From: Hymenobacter daecheongensis DSM 21074
GTDB lineage: Bacteria; Bacteroidota; Bacteroidia; Cytophagales; Hymenobacteraceae
Length of the DNA: 64,000 nucleotides
Reading direction: 5' to 3'
Assembly (NCBI RefSeq): GCF_900141805.1
Contig: NZ_FQYN01000002.1
Span: 1-64,000, forward strand
Part shown: in pieces, positions 50,451-58,705 of the stretch
Position numbering within the stretch: the first letter of the stretch is position 1
How the letters are laid out: the number at the start of each line of letters is the position of its first letter
Notes under the pieces: model-generated
The model's database searches: none
What the model was told of the DNA's origin: nothing
The model's input: only the letters and a program-made list of their open reading frames with translations
Translations under genes and position numbers: made by a program

Positions 50451-52601
50451 TTAGGCTTTCTCCTCGTCCTTCTTGTCAGCGGCTTCGTCGCCGGCAATCA
50501 GGTCTTTGGCTTTATCAACCACGTCACCAGCTACTTCGGTCACTTTGTCGATGGCTTCGCCGGCTACTTCCTTGGCTTTTGCGAAAGCGTCGGAGTGGGT
50601 AGCCGCGTCGAGGGCCTCGCCGGCAACTTCCTTAGCCTTGTCGAAGGCGGCGGAAGCGGCACCGGTTACGGCCGCCAGGATACCACCTTCGGCCGGAGCC
50701 TCAGTAGCTTCTTCGGCTTTAGCAGCGGGAGCAGCTTTTTCGGCTTTCTCCGCTTTTGGAGCGGCCAGCTTCTGCTCACCAGCCTGACGCTCGGTGCCCA
50801 TCATCTTGTCGCGCAGCGCCGACAGAGCGTCCAGGTCACCGAGGGTCGACTTCTCAGCCGTCGCCGGCTTCTTCAGGTCGCTCAGCTTGCCTTCGCCCTG
50901 GGCAGCGGCAGCGCCACCAGCCGGCTTCTTCTTGGCGAACTTCGAGTTGCGGCTGTCTTCTTCCTGCTGCTGATTGAATACAGCGGTGTGCGACAGTACA
51001 ATACGACGGTCATCCTTGGAGAACTCCACTACGCGGAAGTCCAGCTGCTCGCCGTTCTCAGCGTTCGAGCCGTCCTCTTTGGCCAACGACTTTGGATACG
51101 CGAAGCCTTCGATGCCGTACGGCAACTCGAGCACGGCACCCCGGTCGTTTTTCTCGGTGATGGTAGCCTTGTGAACCGAGCCGGGGGTGAAGACCGTCTG
51201 GAACGTATCCCAAGGGTTTTCCTCCAGCTGCTTGTGGCCCAGGGCCAAACGACGATTGGCTACGTCCAGCTCCAATACTACTACGTCCAGACGGTCGCCC
51301 ACCTTCACCATTTCGGATGGGTGCTTGATCTTCTTGGTCCACGACAGGTCGGAAACGTGCACGAGGCCATCCACACCTTCTTCCAGCTCTACGAACAGGC
51401 CGAAGTTGGTCAGGTTACGCACCAGACCGTTGTGCTTGGTGCCCACGGCGTACTTGGTGCCGAAGTCGCCACGAGTCCACGGATCTTCGCTCAATTGCTT
51501 GATACCCAGGCTCATCTTGCGGTCTTCGCGGTCGAGGGTCAGAATCTGCGCCTCAACTACGTCGCCCTGCTTGATGAAGTCCTGCGGGTTGCGCAGGTGC
51601 TGGCTCCAGCTCATTTCCGAAACGTGGATCAGGCCTTCTACGCCCGGCACAATTTCCATGAACGCGCCGTAGTCGGCTACGTTCACGATGCGGCCTTTCA
51701 CCTTGGTGCCTACGCCCATGTCGGCGGGCAGCGAATCCCACGGATGCGGGGTCAGCTGCTTCAGGCCCAGCGAGATACGCTTCTTGGCTTCGTCGAAGTC
51801 GAGAACTACGACGTTCAGCTTCTGATCCAGCTGCAGAACCTCGCTCGGGTGAGCGATACGGCCCCACGAGATGTCGGTGATGTGCAACAGACCATCCACA
51901 CCGCCGAGGTCGATGAACACACCGAAGTTGGTCATGTTCTTTATAACGCCCTCCAGGATCTGGCCTTTCTCCAGGTTGTTGAGGATGGCCTCACGCTGCT
52001 TCTCGAGGTCTTTCTCGATCAGGACTTTGTGCGATACGACTACGTTGTCGAAAGCGGCGTTGATTTTCACCACCTTCACTTCCATGCGACGGCCGACATA
52101 GATGTCGAAGTCACGGATGGGCTTCACGTCAATCTGCGAGCCGGGCAGGAAGGCTTCTACGCCGTCCAGATCCATGATCAGACCACCTTTGGTCCGACGC
52201 TTTACTACGCCCTCCAGAATGGTGTCATTCTCCAGAGCATCGTAAATCGACTTCCAGGCCTGCTTGATCTTCGCCTTCTTGCGCGACAAAATCAGCTGAC
52301 CGTTAGAGTCTTCCTGGTCTTCGATGAATACCTCTACCTGGTCGCCGATTTTCAGGTCAACAAGGTCGCGGAATTCGGACAGGGGCACGAGGCCGTCCGA
52401 CTTGAAGCCGATGTTCAGGATGACGTCGCGGTCGGTGATACCTACTACGGTACCTTTCACCACTTCTTCTTCCTGCACAGTCGTCAGCGTGTCGCCGTAC
52501 ATCTGCTCCATCTCGGCGCGCTGCTCGGGGGTGTAGTTACCGCCAAACTGCGAAGCTCCGAGGTTGTCCCAATCGAAGTTGTCTACTACTTCTACTGCCA
52601 T
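50451..52601 (-). CDS. rpsA: 30S ribosomal protein S1 with extended C-terminal tail
   Basis: 716 residues from ATG 52601 (upstream in-frame ATG is in non-coding leader). Six S1 OB-fold repeats over about 55-570; the clearest are GVIKNMTNFGVFIDLGGVDG, GRIVNVADYGAFMEIVPGVE and GLVRNLTNFGLFVELEEGVD. S1 helps mRNA bind the 30S subunit. The family usually ends soon after LGDLDALSALRDKM. Here about 105 more residues follow: Ala/Glu/Lys-rich, then repeats AFDKAKEVAGEALDAAT, AFAKAKEVAGEAIDKVTEVA and DVVDKAKDLIAG. These resemble amphipathic LEA-like helices. Start region has a -7 box and a leader hairpin. Confidence 0.95.
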   Translation of the reverse strand: MAVEVVDNFDWDNLGASQFGGNYTPEQRAEMEQMYGDTLTTVQEEEVVKGTVVGITDRDVILNIGFKSDGLVPLSEFRDLVDLKIGDQVEVFIEDQEDSNGQLILSRKKAKIKQAWKSIYDALENDTILEGVVKRRTKGGLIMDLDGVEAFLPGSQIDVKPIRDFDIYVGRRMEVKVVKINAAFDNVVVSHKVLIEKDLEKQREAILNNLEKGQILEGVIKNMTNFGVFIDLGGVDGLLHITDISWGRIAHPSEVLQLDQKLNVVVLDFDEAKKRISLGLKQLTPHPWDSLPADMGVGTKVKGRIVNVADYGAFMEIVPGVEGLIHVSEMSWSQHLRNPQDFIKQGDVVEAQILTLDREDRKMSLGIKQLSEDPWTRGDFGTKYAVGTKHNGLVRNLTNFGLFVELEEGVDGLVHVSDLSWTKKIKHPSEMVKVGDRLDVVVLELDVANRRLALGHKQLEENPWDTFQTVFTPGSVHKATITEKNDRGAVLELPYGIEGFAYPKSLAKEDGSNAENGEQLDFRVVEFSKDDRRIVLSHTAVFNQQQEEDSRNSKFAKKKPAGGAAAAQGEGKLSDLKKPATAEKSTLGDLDALSALRDKMMGTERQAGEQKLAAPKAEKAEKAAPAAKAEEATEAPAEGGILAAVTGAASAAFDKAKEVAGEALDAATHSDAFAKAKEVAGEAIDKVTEVAGDVVDKAKDLIAGDEAADKKDEEKA

Positions 52602-52688
52602 AATACTGGTTGGCCCTTCTATACACGTCCGGCGCAGGGCCCCCAACCGGAACGCGTTATGAGTAAGTTCCTGAGGCTGAGCCCCAGA

Positions 52689-52707
52689 CCCCGCCACCCT
52701 GGCGGGG
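52689..52707 (-). promoter_or_regulatory. rpsA 5' leader hairpin
   Basis: CCCCGCC / GGCGGGG stem with 5-base loop AGGGT, at the start of the predicted transcript and 88 bp before the rpsA ATG. Ribosomal-protein leaders often carry autoregulatory structures; a role for S1 binding here is inference. Confidence 0.4.
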
Positions 52708-52710
52708 CGG

Positions 52711-52718
52711 CAAAGATA
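52711..52718 (-). promoter_or_regulatory. Bacteroidota -7 box upstream of rpsA
   Basis: TATCTTTG on the minus strand, exact TAnnTTTG match, 110 bp upstream of the rpsA ATG. No convincing -33 TTTG was seen. Confidence 0.5.
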
Positions 52719-53005
52719 CGGAGTTGAGGGCAGGAATCCGAGAGGCAAGTCAGCTGGATTTTCCCATTCGGGAATAGGAATAGAGGCTGCTGGGATGGGT
52801 TTGAGTCGCGGAAATTTGATAACGTATAAAATTTCCGCGAGCCGATTCTTCTTTAACGCGTGGATTAGGGGGTTGACCGCTCAGGTTCTGCTGCTAGACC
52901 TTGTAATGCGCCGTAACACGCTCAGGCCGCAGCCTACCGTTTAAAAACCCGAAGCGGTACGATACAGTATGGATTTGAGTATTTCTCAACCAACCCATCT
53001 ACCTC

Positions 53006-53875
53006 ATGAGCTACATCAAAGCCGGCCAGGATGCCAATGGCCAAGACGTTAAACTGCACTACATCGACCAGGGCCAGGGCAACCCCATTGTGCTGATTCA
53101 TGGCTGGCCCGCCACCTACGAAATGTGGGAATACCAGCTGGCCGAGCTGCCCAAGCACGGCAACCGCGTCATTGCCTACACCCGTCGCGGCTTCGGCAAC
53201 TCCACCAAAACCTGGGACGGCCACGACTACGACACGCTGGCCGACGACCTGAAAGCCGTGCTCGACGAGCTGGACCTGCAGAACGTGACGCTGGTGGGCT
53301 TCTCGATGGGCGGCGGCGAAATAGCCCGCTACATGAGCCGCCATGGCGGCGCCCGGGTAGCCCGCGTGGCTTTCGTATCGGCTGTAACGCCGTTTTTGCT
53401 GAAAACCGACGACAACCCCGACGGTGCCCCGCAGAAGGTATTCGACGGCATGGTGGACGGTATTCGCAAGGACCGCTTCGATTTCCTGGCCTCGTTCGGT
53501 AAGAAATTTTTCGGCGTGGGCGTTGTCAGCCACCCAGTCAGTGATGCAACATTGGACTGGATGCGCAGCATGTGCCAGCTGGCCTCGCCCCGCGCCACCG
53601 AGCAGGACGTGTACGCCTTTGCCGCCACCGACTTCCGCCGCGACCTGCAAACTATCAAGGTACCCACGCTGGTCATTCATGGCACTAGCGACGAAACAGT
53701 GCCGCACAAGATGAGCGGCGCGCGCATGACGCAGTATGTGCCGCACGCCAAATACGTGGAGTACGACGGCGCGCCGCACGGCTTGTTCATTACGGAAAAA
53801 GACCGCCTGAATCAGGACCTGCTGACGTTTGTGGGTGCCACGGTGAATGCCCAGGCGAACCAGCACACCTACTAA
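53006..53875 (+). CDS. Alpha/beta hydrolase, non-haem haloperoxidase-like
   Basis: 289 residues. Alpha/beta-hydrolase fold: oxyanion motif VLIHGWPATYEMWEYQ, RRGFGNSTKTWDGHDYDTLA, nucleophile elbow LVGFSMGGGEIARYMSR (Ser), acid Asp in HGTSDETVPHKM, His in YDGAPHGLFITEKDRL. The cofactor-free chloroperoxidase/esterase group has this pattern. Substrate unknown. Cytoplasmic (no signal peptide). Convergent with the desaturase. Confidence 0.9.
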   Translation: MSYIKAGQDANGQDVKLHYIDQGQGNPIVLIHGWPATYEMWEYQLAELPKHGNRVIAYTRRGFGNSTKTWDGHDYDTLADDLKAVLDELDLQNVTLVGFSMGGGEIARYMSRHGGARVARVAFVSAVTPFLLKTDDNPDGAPQKVFDGMVDGIRKDRFDFLASFGKKFFGVGVVSHPVSDATLDWMRSMCQLASPRATEQDVYAFAATDFRRDLQTIKVPTLVIHGTSDETVPHKMSGARMTQYVPHAKYVEYDGAPHGLFITEKDRLNQDLLTFVGATVNAQANQHTY

Positions 53876-53914
53876 ACCGCAGACACGGCGCGAATGTGTG
53901 CCTCACCCCCCCGG

Positions 53915-53940
53915 CCCCCTCTCCGAAAAAGGAGAGGGGG
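53915..53940. terminator. Hairpin, family F-like half copy
   Basis: CCCCCTCTCC-GAAAAA-GGAGAGGGGG, perfect 10-bp stem 40 bp past the hydrolase stop. Related in style to the repeats at 13154 and 63315. Confidence 0.6.
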
Positions 53941-54001
53941 AGCCTGACGACAAGGACAACTTTACTTTCGCCTGATTATTTAAACGGCAGCGAAATGCCG
54001 T

Positions 54002-54050
54002 AAAAAAAGCCCCCGGCTCCGAAGCAATGCTTCCGAGCCGGGGGCTTTCT
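54002..54050. terminator. Bidirectional terminator between hydrolase and desaturase
   Basis: AAAGCCCCCGGCTC-C-GAAGC / GCTTC-C-GAGCCGGGGGCTTT with one C-C mismatch and A/T runs at both ends. It lies 19 bp from the desaturase stop. Confidence 0.85.
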
Positions 54051-54068
54051 TATGCGTGAGCAGGCAGC

Positions 54069-55133
54069 CTAGGCACGGCCCATTTCCCGCAGGAAAGCAA
54101 CGTGCGAGGCTACGGCGTAGCGCATTTTGGGATACTCATTATAGGTAATACCAAATTCGGTGCAGGCCTGCTTGATGATCTTGCTGATGGCCGGGTAGTG
54201 CACGTGCGAAATGGTGGGAAACAGGTGGTGTTCTACCTGAAAGTTCAAACCGCCTACCAGCCAGCTAATCACGCGGTTATTGGTGGCAAAGTTGGCCGTG
54301 GTCTTGATCTGGTGAATGGCCCACTCGTCTTCCAGCTTGCCCGTAATTTCGTCGGGCATGGGGAAGGCGGCGTGCTCCACGGTGTGCGCCAGCTGAAACA
54401 CGAGGCTGAGCGTGAAGCCGGCCACCGAGCCAAATACGATGAAGCCCACCAGCCAGCTTACGAAGCCCACCGTGTAGATGGGCAGCGCCAGAAACAGGAA
54501 CAGGTGCAGCACCTTGAAGCCCCAGAACACCGACTGGTCGGTATTGGTCATCTTTTTAATCGGCATCGAGCCGATTTTGCCCTTGAAATACTTCTGGTAG
54601 TCCATGAAGAAAATCCAGGCGATGTAGAGCAGGCCGTAGAGAAACCAGAAGTACAAATGCTGAAAGCGGTGCAGCTTGTGGCGGGGCTGGGTGCTGCTCA
54701 TGCGCATCCAGGGCTGCACGTCAATGTCGTCGTCGACGCCCTCGATGTTGGTGTACATGTGGTGAATCAGGTTGTGCTTCACGTTCCACATGAAGCTGTT
54801 GCCGCCCATCACGTTCAGCGTAAACGAGGCGAACTGGTTCACCCAGCGGCGCTTGCTGAAGCTGCCGTGGGCACCGTCGTGCATCACATTGAAGCCGATG
54901 GCGGCCCCGAGCAGGCCCATCAGCACGCATTCGAGCAGGCTCAGCCAGATGGGCGCGGTGAAGAACACGAGGTGCACGTACAGCAGCACAAAGGCCGACG
55001 TGAGCACGACGGCCTTCACAAACAGATTGGCGTTGCCGGTGGTCGAAGTCTTGGTTTCTTCGAAATAGGTATTGATTCTACGCTTGAGCTCGGCGTGAAA
55101 CGAGCGGGAAGCCGCAAACTTGGGAACTGCCAT
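54069..55133 (-). CDS. Front-end fatty acid desaturase (delta-6 / linoleoyl-CoA type)
   Basis: 354 residues from ATG 55133. Membrane di-iron enzyme that puts a double bond into acyl chains. Three His boxes: FNVMHDGAHGSF, KHNLIHHMYTN, and NFQVEHHLFPTISHVHYPAI, where the Gln in the third box marks front-end desaturases. No fused cytochrome b5 domain. Four membrane segments (about 40-80, 185-255). Probably adjusts membrane fluidity. It stands alone. Confidence 0.92.
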   Translation of the reverse strand: MAVPKFAASRSFHAELKRRINTYFEETKTSTTGNANLFVKAVVLTSAFVLLYVHLVFFTAPIWLSLLECVLMGLLGAAIGFNVMHDGAHGSFSKRRWVNQFASFTLNVMGGNSFMWNVKHNLIHHMYTNIEGVDDDIDVQPWMRMSSTQPRHKLHRFQHLYFWFLYGLLYIAWIFFMDYQKYFKGKIGSMPIKKMTNTDQSVFWGFKVLHLFLFLALPIYTVGFVSWLVGFIVFGSVAGFTLSLVFQLAHTVEHAAFPMPDEITGKLEDEWAIHQIKTTANFATNNRVISWLVGGLNFQVEHHLFPTISHVHYPAISKIIKQACTEFGITYNEYPKMRYAVASHVAFLREMGRA

Positions 55134-55281
55134 GAGCTTAAATTGGGTGGGGTGCGGCAAAGATACCCCTTCCAACCTCAACTATTGGAAGTTAGTTTAG
55201 TTCGGCGTGAAACTCAGCTATTTCGCGGCCGAACTATTCCCCAAAAAAGCCGGCCGCGGGGCGGCCGGCCGGGCCGGTGAG

Positions 55282-55776
55282 TTAGTTCAGATACGCGTGC
55301 CAGTGGTGGTCGAGGGTGCCGGCGCTGAGCTTGAGAAACCCGGCCAACGTGGGCTTTTTGGGCTTTTGGCGAATGTGCAGGCCGGCCTCGTCGGGGGTGC
55401 GGTGGCCCTTGGCGTGGTTGCAGCGCGAGCAGGCGGTGAGCAGGTTCGTCCAGCTCGACTCGCCGCCGCGCGAACGGGGCAGCACGTGGTCGAGGGTCAG
55501 GTTTTTGGTCGAGCCGCAGTACTGGCACTCGAAATGGTCGCGCTTCATAATGTTGTGGCGGCTCAGGGCAATGCCTTTGTAGGGCACGCGCACGTAGCGC
55601 TGCAACCGGATGATGCTGGGCTTGGGATAGGCGTGGGAGATGGTTCGCAGCGTGCCGTGGTCGGAGTTAGCAATCATCTCCGCTTTGTCGAGATAAAGCA
55701 ACACAAACGCCTTCTGCACGCTGCATAACGTAATGGCGGTGTAGTCGCCGTTCAGTACTAGCACTTTTTGGTCCAT
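55282..55776 (-). CDS. HNH endonuclease family protein
   Basis: 164 residues. N-terminal conserved region (VLVLNGDYTAITLCSVQKAF, DKAEMIANSDHGTLRTISHA) and an HNH/zinc domain: FECQYCGSTKNLTLDHVLPRSRGGESSW...LLTACSRCNHAKGHRTPDEA. Widely conserved as a lone gene in Bacteroidota; target unknown. Not evidently part of a mobile element or restriction system here. Confidence 0.9.
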   Translation of the reverse strand: MDQKVLVLNGDYTAITLCSVQKAFVLLYLDKAEMIANSDHGTLRTISHAYPKPSIIRLQRYVRVPYKGIALSRHNIMKRDHFECQYCGSTKNLTLDHVLPRSRGGESSWTNLLTACSRCNHAKGHRTPDEAGLHIRQKPKKPTLAGFLKLSAGTLDHHWHAYLN

Positions 55777-55870
55777 ACGCGCGGGAGTCGAATCATCGGG
55801 TACAGCGAAAGCTAGATGATTCTAAGCGCATTAACAACAACACAACAGTTTCAGTTGCGAGGCCGCAACC

Positions 55871-56034
55871 TGTCATTGCGAGGAGGCACGACGAAGCAAT
55901 CCATCCTCTGAAATGTACTCAACTCCTTTTCAGCAGAAAGCCCTGACGTAGCGCGTACATCAGGGCTTTTCTGTCTACAAAGTTTGGCTCATTGTTCAGG
56001 ACGGATTGCTTCGTCGTGCCTCCTCGCAATGACA
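55871..56034. repeat. Interspersed inverted repeat, family B copy 5
   Basis: Arms 55871-55907 and 55998-56034, both with the linker GGAGGCACGACGAAG; one base differs (CCATCCT versus CCGTCCT). Central hairpin AAAGCCCTGACGTA / TACATCAGGGCTTT with a mismatch. It ends 3 bp before the stop of the NlpC gene (56038). Confidence 0.9.
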
Positions 56035-56037
56035 GGC

Positions 56038-56841
56038 TCAGTCGGCCAAAAGGCGTTTAATCAGGCGGAGCTTGTGGCTGTATTTCTGGCGCTGGCGGTG
56101 GTAGATGCCGTTGTGGTCGAGTGGGTCGATGCGGACCTCGCCGCTGGCGTGCAGAATTTGTTGGTCGTCGAGCATGATGCCGACGTGGACGATGGCGCCG
56201 TCGGCGTTGTCGAAGAAGGCCAGGTCGCCGGGCTGGGTCTGCGACACGAAATGCACGGTCTGGCCGTGGTCGATCTGCTGGCGGGCATCGCGCGGCAATT
56301 GCACCCCGATCAGGCCGTAAAGCTGCTGCATCAGTCCCGAGCAGTCGAGTCCGAACACCGACTTGCCGCCCCACACGTACGGCGATTTCAGATACACCTG
56401 CCCCATTTTCTGCACCAGGGCCAAGCGCTTATCCACGGGGCCAGCGGGGCCGTGGCCGTTCAGCGGGTTGGTGGCCGCGCCGTTGTAAAACATGGTTTGG
56501 GCACCCAGGCGCAGCGTCATGCCGTCGAAAAACGGCAGGCGGCTGCCCAGCGTGACCGGAATGCGGGTGGTAGCGTCGCTCACCATCTGCACCACATCGA
56601 GGCTGCGCGGGTGGTCCTGCTGGCTCCAGGCCGCGAAATACTCGGCCGTGACGGGCAGGTGCTGCTTAAAGTCGATCCAGCCCACGTACTGGTCGGCGGC
56701 AATGCGGATCTGGTGCCAGTTGCCCTGGGTGAGCAAGATGGTGTAGCACTCGCCGAAAAGTAGCTGGGTAACAAGCTCGGCCTTATCCGTCGGCTCGGCC
56801 CGTACCGGCACGGCGCTCAATGCGCAGATTCCGTGTTCCAA
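56038..56841 (-). CDS. NlpC/P60 family peptidoglycan endopeptidase-like protein
   Basis: 267 residues with a TTG start at 56841. A longer frame to an ATG at 56943 would pass through repeat E and give a non-homologous extension; the family motif EHGICALSAVPVRAEPTDKA should begin within 1-3 residues of the start. Two SH3-like domains (about 5-130) precede the NlpC/P60 domain: Cys in FGLDCSGLMQQLYGLIGVQL, His in GAIVHVGIMLDDQQILHASG, and a following polar residue (His or Asn) at IDPLDHNGIYHRQ. Acts on peptide stems of peptidoglycan. No signal peptide seen, as in several Bacteroidota relatives. Confidence 0.88.
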   Translation of the reverse strand: MEHGICALSAVPVRAEPTDKAELVTQLLFGECYTILLTQGNWHQIRIAADQYVGWIDFKQHLPVTAEYFAAWSQQDHPRSLDVVQMVSDATTRIPVTLGSRLPFFDGMTLRLGAQTMFYNGAATNPLNGHGPAGPVDKRLALVQKMGQVYLKSPYVWGGKSVFGLDCSGLMQQLYGLIGVQLPRDARQQIDHGQTVHFVSQTQPGDLAFFDNADGAIVHVGIMLDDQQILHASGEVRIDPLDHNGIYHRQRQKYSHKLRLIKRLLAD

Positions 56842-56967
56842 AATGGTGAAATGGTGAGATAGTGAAATGGTGAGTTTGACGTTCGGTTTGCGAAAGTGGC
56901 ACAGTTGGCGCAAATGGCGCGGCTTGAACAGCAAACTCACCATTTCACCATCTCACCACTTCACCTT
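56841..56967. repeat. Interspersed inverted repeat, family E
   Basis: Arms 56841-56878 and 56932-56967 match at about 33 of 36 positions. Each arm is built from GGTGAAATGGTGAG-type units. It fills the space between the TTG start of the NlpC gene and the smpB stop (56967), overlapping both by about one codon. Confidence 0.8.
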
Positions 56968-57440
56968 TAATACTCCCGGGCGCGGTCCATTTCGCGCTTC
57001 TGGTCTTTGGCTTTGATGTCGTCGCGCTTGTCGTAGAGCTTTTTGCCCTTGGCGAGGGCTATTTCGAGCTTGGCGAAGCCGCGGTCATTCACAAACAGGC
57101 GAATGGGCACGATGGTGACGCCCTGCTCCACGGCCTTGCCGGCCAGCTGGCGCAGCTCCTTTTTATTGAGCAGCAATTTTCGCTCGCGCTTGGCTTCGTG
57201 GTTGTTATACGTGCCGAGCGAATACTGCGAGATGCTCAGATTATGCACCCACAGTGAGCCGTCGGCGTGAAAGGCGCAGAAGCCGTCCTGCATGTTCACG
57301 TTGCCCTCGCGGATGCTCTTGATTTCGGTGCCCTGCAGCATCATGCCCGCGTCGTATTTGGCCAGGAAGCTGTATTCGTAGCTGGCGCGGCGGTTCACGA
57401 TGTTGACGCGCTTGGGGGTATCGTCTTTTTGTTTGGCCAT
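56967..57440 (-). CDS. smpB: SsrA-binding protein
   Basis: 157 residues. Delivers tmRNA to stalled ribosomes. KRVNIVNRRASYEYSFLAKY, MLQGTEIKSIREGNVNMQDG, YNNHEAKRERKLLLNKKELR, TIVPIRLFVNDRGFAKLEIA, ALAKGKKLYDKRDDIKAKDQ are all canonical, and the Lys/Arg tail ends MDRAREY. Full length. The tmRNA gene is not in this window. Confidence 0.97.
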   Translation of the reverse strand: MAKQKDDTPKRVNIVNRRASYEYSFLAKYDAGMMLQGTEIKSIREGNVNMQDGFCAFHADGSLWVHNLSISQYSLGTYNNHEAKRERKLLLNKKELRQLAGKAVEQGVTIVPIRLFVNDRGFAKLEIALAKGKKLYDKRDDIKAKDQKREMDRAREY

Positions 57441-57535
57441 GATTGGGGGTCGCCGCCGGCCGGAAACGGGCCGCGGCGGATAATAGAGGAGAGTAGCGTA
57501 CGTACGAAAATACGCCGGGGGCGGCGAGGTTCCGC

Positions 57536-58546
57536 CTAATTCAGCTTTAGCCTGGGGTCGGGGCTGCTGAGCTGGTCGGCAAAGTCGCTGGCTTCGTATT
57601 GGAAATGGGCCGTCATGGCTACCATGCCGGCGTTATCGGTGCAAAACTCGAAGTCGGGAATGAACACTTCCCAGCCTTTTTCGGCGCAGAGCTGCGTGAG
57701 GGCGGCGCGCAGACCGGAGTTGGCGGCTACGCCGCCGGCCAGCGCAATCTGGGTCAGGCCATTGGCCTCGGCGGCGCGGGTGAGCTGGCGCAGCAGCGTA
57801 AGAATGATGGTGTGCTGAATGCTGGCGCAGAGGTCGGGCAAATTCTCCTGGATGAACGCCGGATTCTGGGCCGTTTGCTGGCGCAGGAAGTACATCACGG
57901 CGGTTTTTAGGCCGCTGAAGGAGAAATCGTAGCCCGGCATCGCCCCTACCGGAAACGGGAAGCGCGTGGGGTTGCCCTGGCGGGCCTGCTTATCGAGGTG
58001 GGGGCCGCCGGGATAAGGCAGGCCGAGCAGCTTGGCGGTTTTGTCAAAGGCCTCGCCGGCCGCATCGTCGATGGTCTGGCCGATAACGTCCATTTCCAGG
58101 GCGCTGCGCACGATAACGAGCTGAGTATGGCCGCCACTCACGGTGAGGCACAGAAACGGAAACACCGGCCGCGGAGCCCGGATGAAGTGGGCCAGAATGT
58201 GGGCCCGCATGTGGTTTACGGCAATAAGAGGCTTATTGAGCGCCAGGGCGAGGGTTTTGGCAAACATGCCGCCCACCAGCAGCGAGCCCAGCAGGCCCGG
58301 TCCCTGGGTGAAGGCCACCGCGTCGAGGTCGGATTTGGCTACCTTTGCCCGGCGCAGGGCTTCCTGCACCACCGGAATCAGGTGCTGCTGGTGGGCGCGC
58401 GAGGCCAGCTCGGGCACCACGCCGCCGTATTGCTCGTGTACTTGCTGCGTGGCCACCACATTGGCAAGGATTTCGCCGCCCGCCATCACGGCGGCGGCAG
58501 TATCATCGCACGAAGATTCGATGGCCAGGATAACGGGAGTACGCAT
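57536..58546 (-). CDS. tsaD: tRNA N6-threonylcarbamoyladenosine synthase subunit TsaD
   Basis: 336 residues. Transfers threonylcarbamoyl to A37 of tRNAs reading ANN codons. ILAIESSCDDTAAAVMAGGE, GGVVPELASRAHQQHLIPVV with metal-binding His pattern, TQGPGLLGSLLVGGMFAKTL, LIAVNHMRAHILAHF, LTVSGGHTQLVIV, FTKTAKLLGLPYPGGP-like region, and DNAGMVAMTA. Divergent from tamB, 159 bp between starts. Confidence 0.96.
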   Translation of the reverse strand: MRTPVILAIESSCDDTAAAVMAGGEILANVVATQQVHEQYGGVVPELASRAHQQHLIPVVQEALRRAKVAKSDLDAVAFTQGPGLLGSLLVGGMFAKTLALALNKPLIAVNHMRAHILAHFIRAPRPVFPFLCLTVSGGHTQLVIVRSALEMDVIGQTIDDAAGEAFDKTAKLLGLPYPGGPHLDKQARQGNPTRFPFPVGAMPGYDFSFSGLKTAVMYFLRQQTAQNPAFIQENLPDLCASIQHTIILTLLRQLTRAAEANGLTQIALAGGVAANSGLRAALTQLCAEKGWEVFIPDFEFCTDNAGMVAMTAHFQYEASDFADQLSSPDPRLKLN

Positions 58547-58705
58547 TTTGGAGTATTCAGCGTTTGGAAAGAGTACAAAGGTCGTTTAAATCAGCAAACC
58601 GGAAATCCTGCCGTTGGTCGGTCGTAAGCTGCGCTTGCGGGCCGCTATTGCCCAAAACCCCGCATCTTCGTATTCTGCCCGTTTCCCTTTTTCGTTAAGC
58701 TTCCC

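Larger units (their letters stand above)
52602..53005. other. Intergenic region between rpsA and hydrolase, 404 bp
   Basis: Holds the rpsA leader (52602 to about 52705), its hairpin and -7 box. Beyond about 52720 it probably has the promoter of the divergent hydrolase gene, but no clear box is seen. No open frame with family features. Confidence 0.55.

Noticed and set aside
50595..52727. 710-codon frame opposite rpsA
   Set aside because: Shadow frame; S1 repeats on the minus strand are decisive.
55282..55776. HNH gene as part of a homing element or restriction system
   Set aside because: It lies among housekeeping genes, has no methylase or intron context, and matches a conserved stand-alone family.
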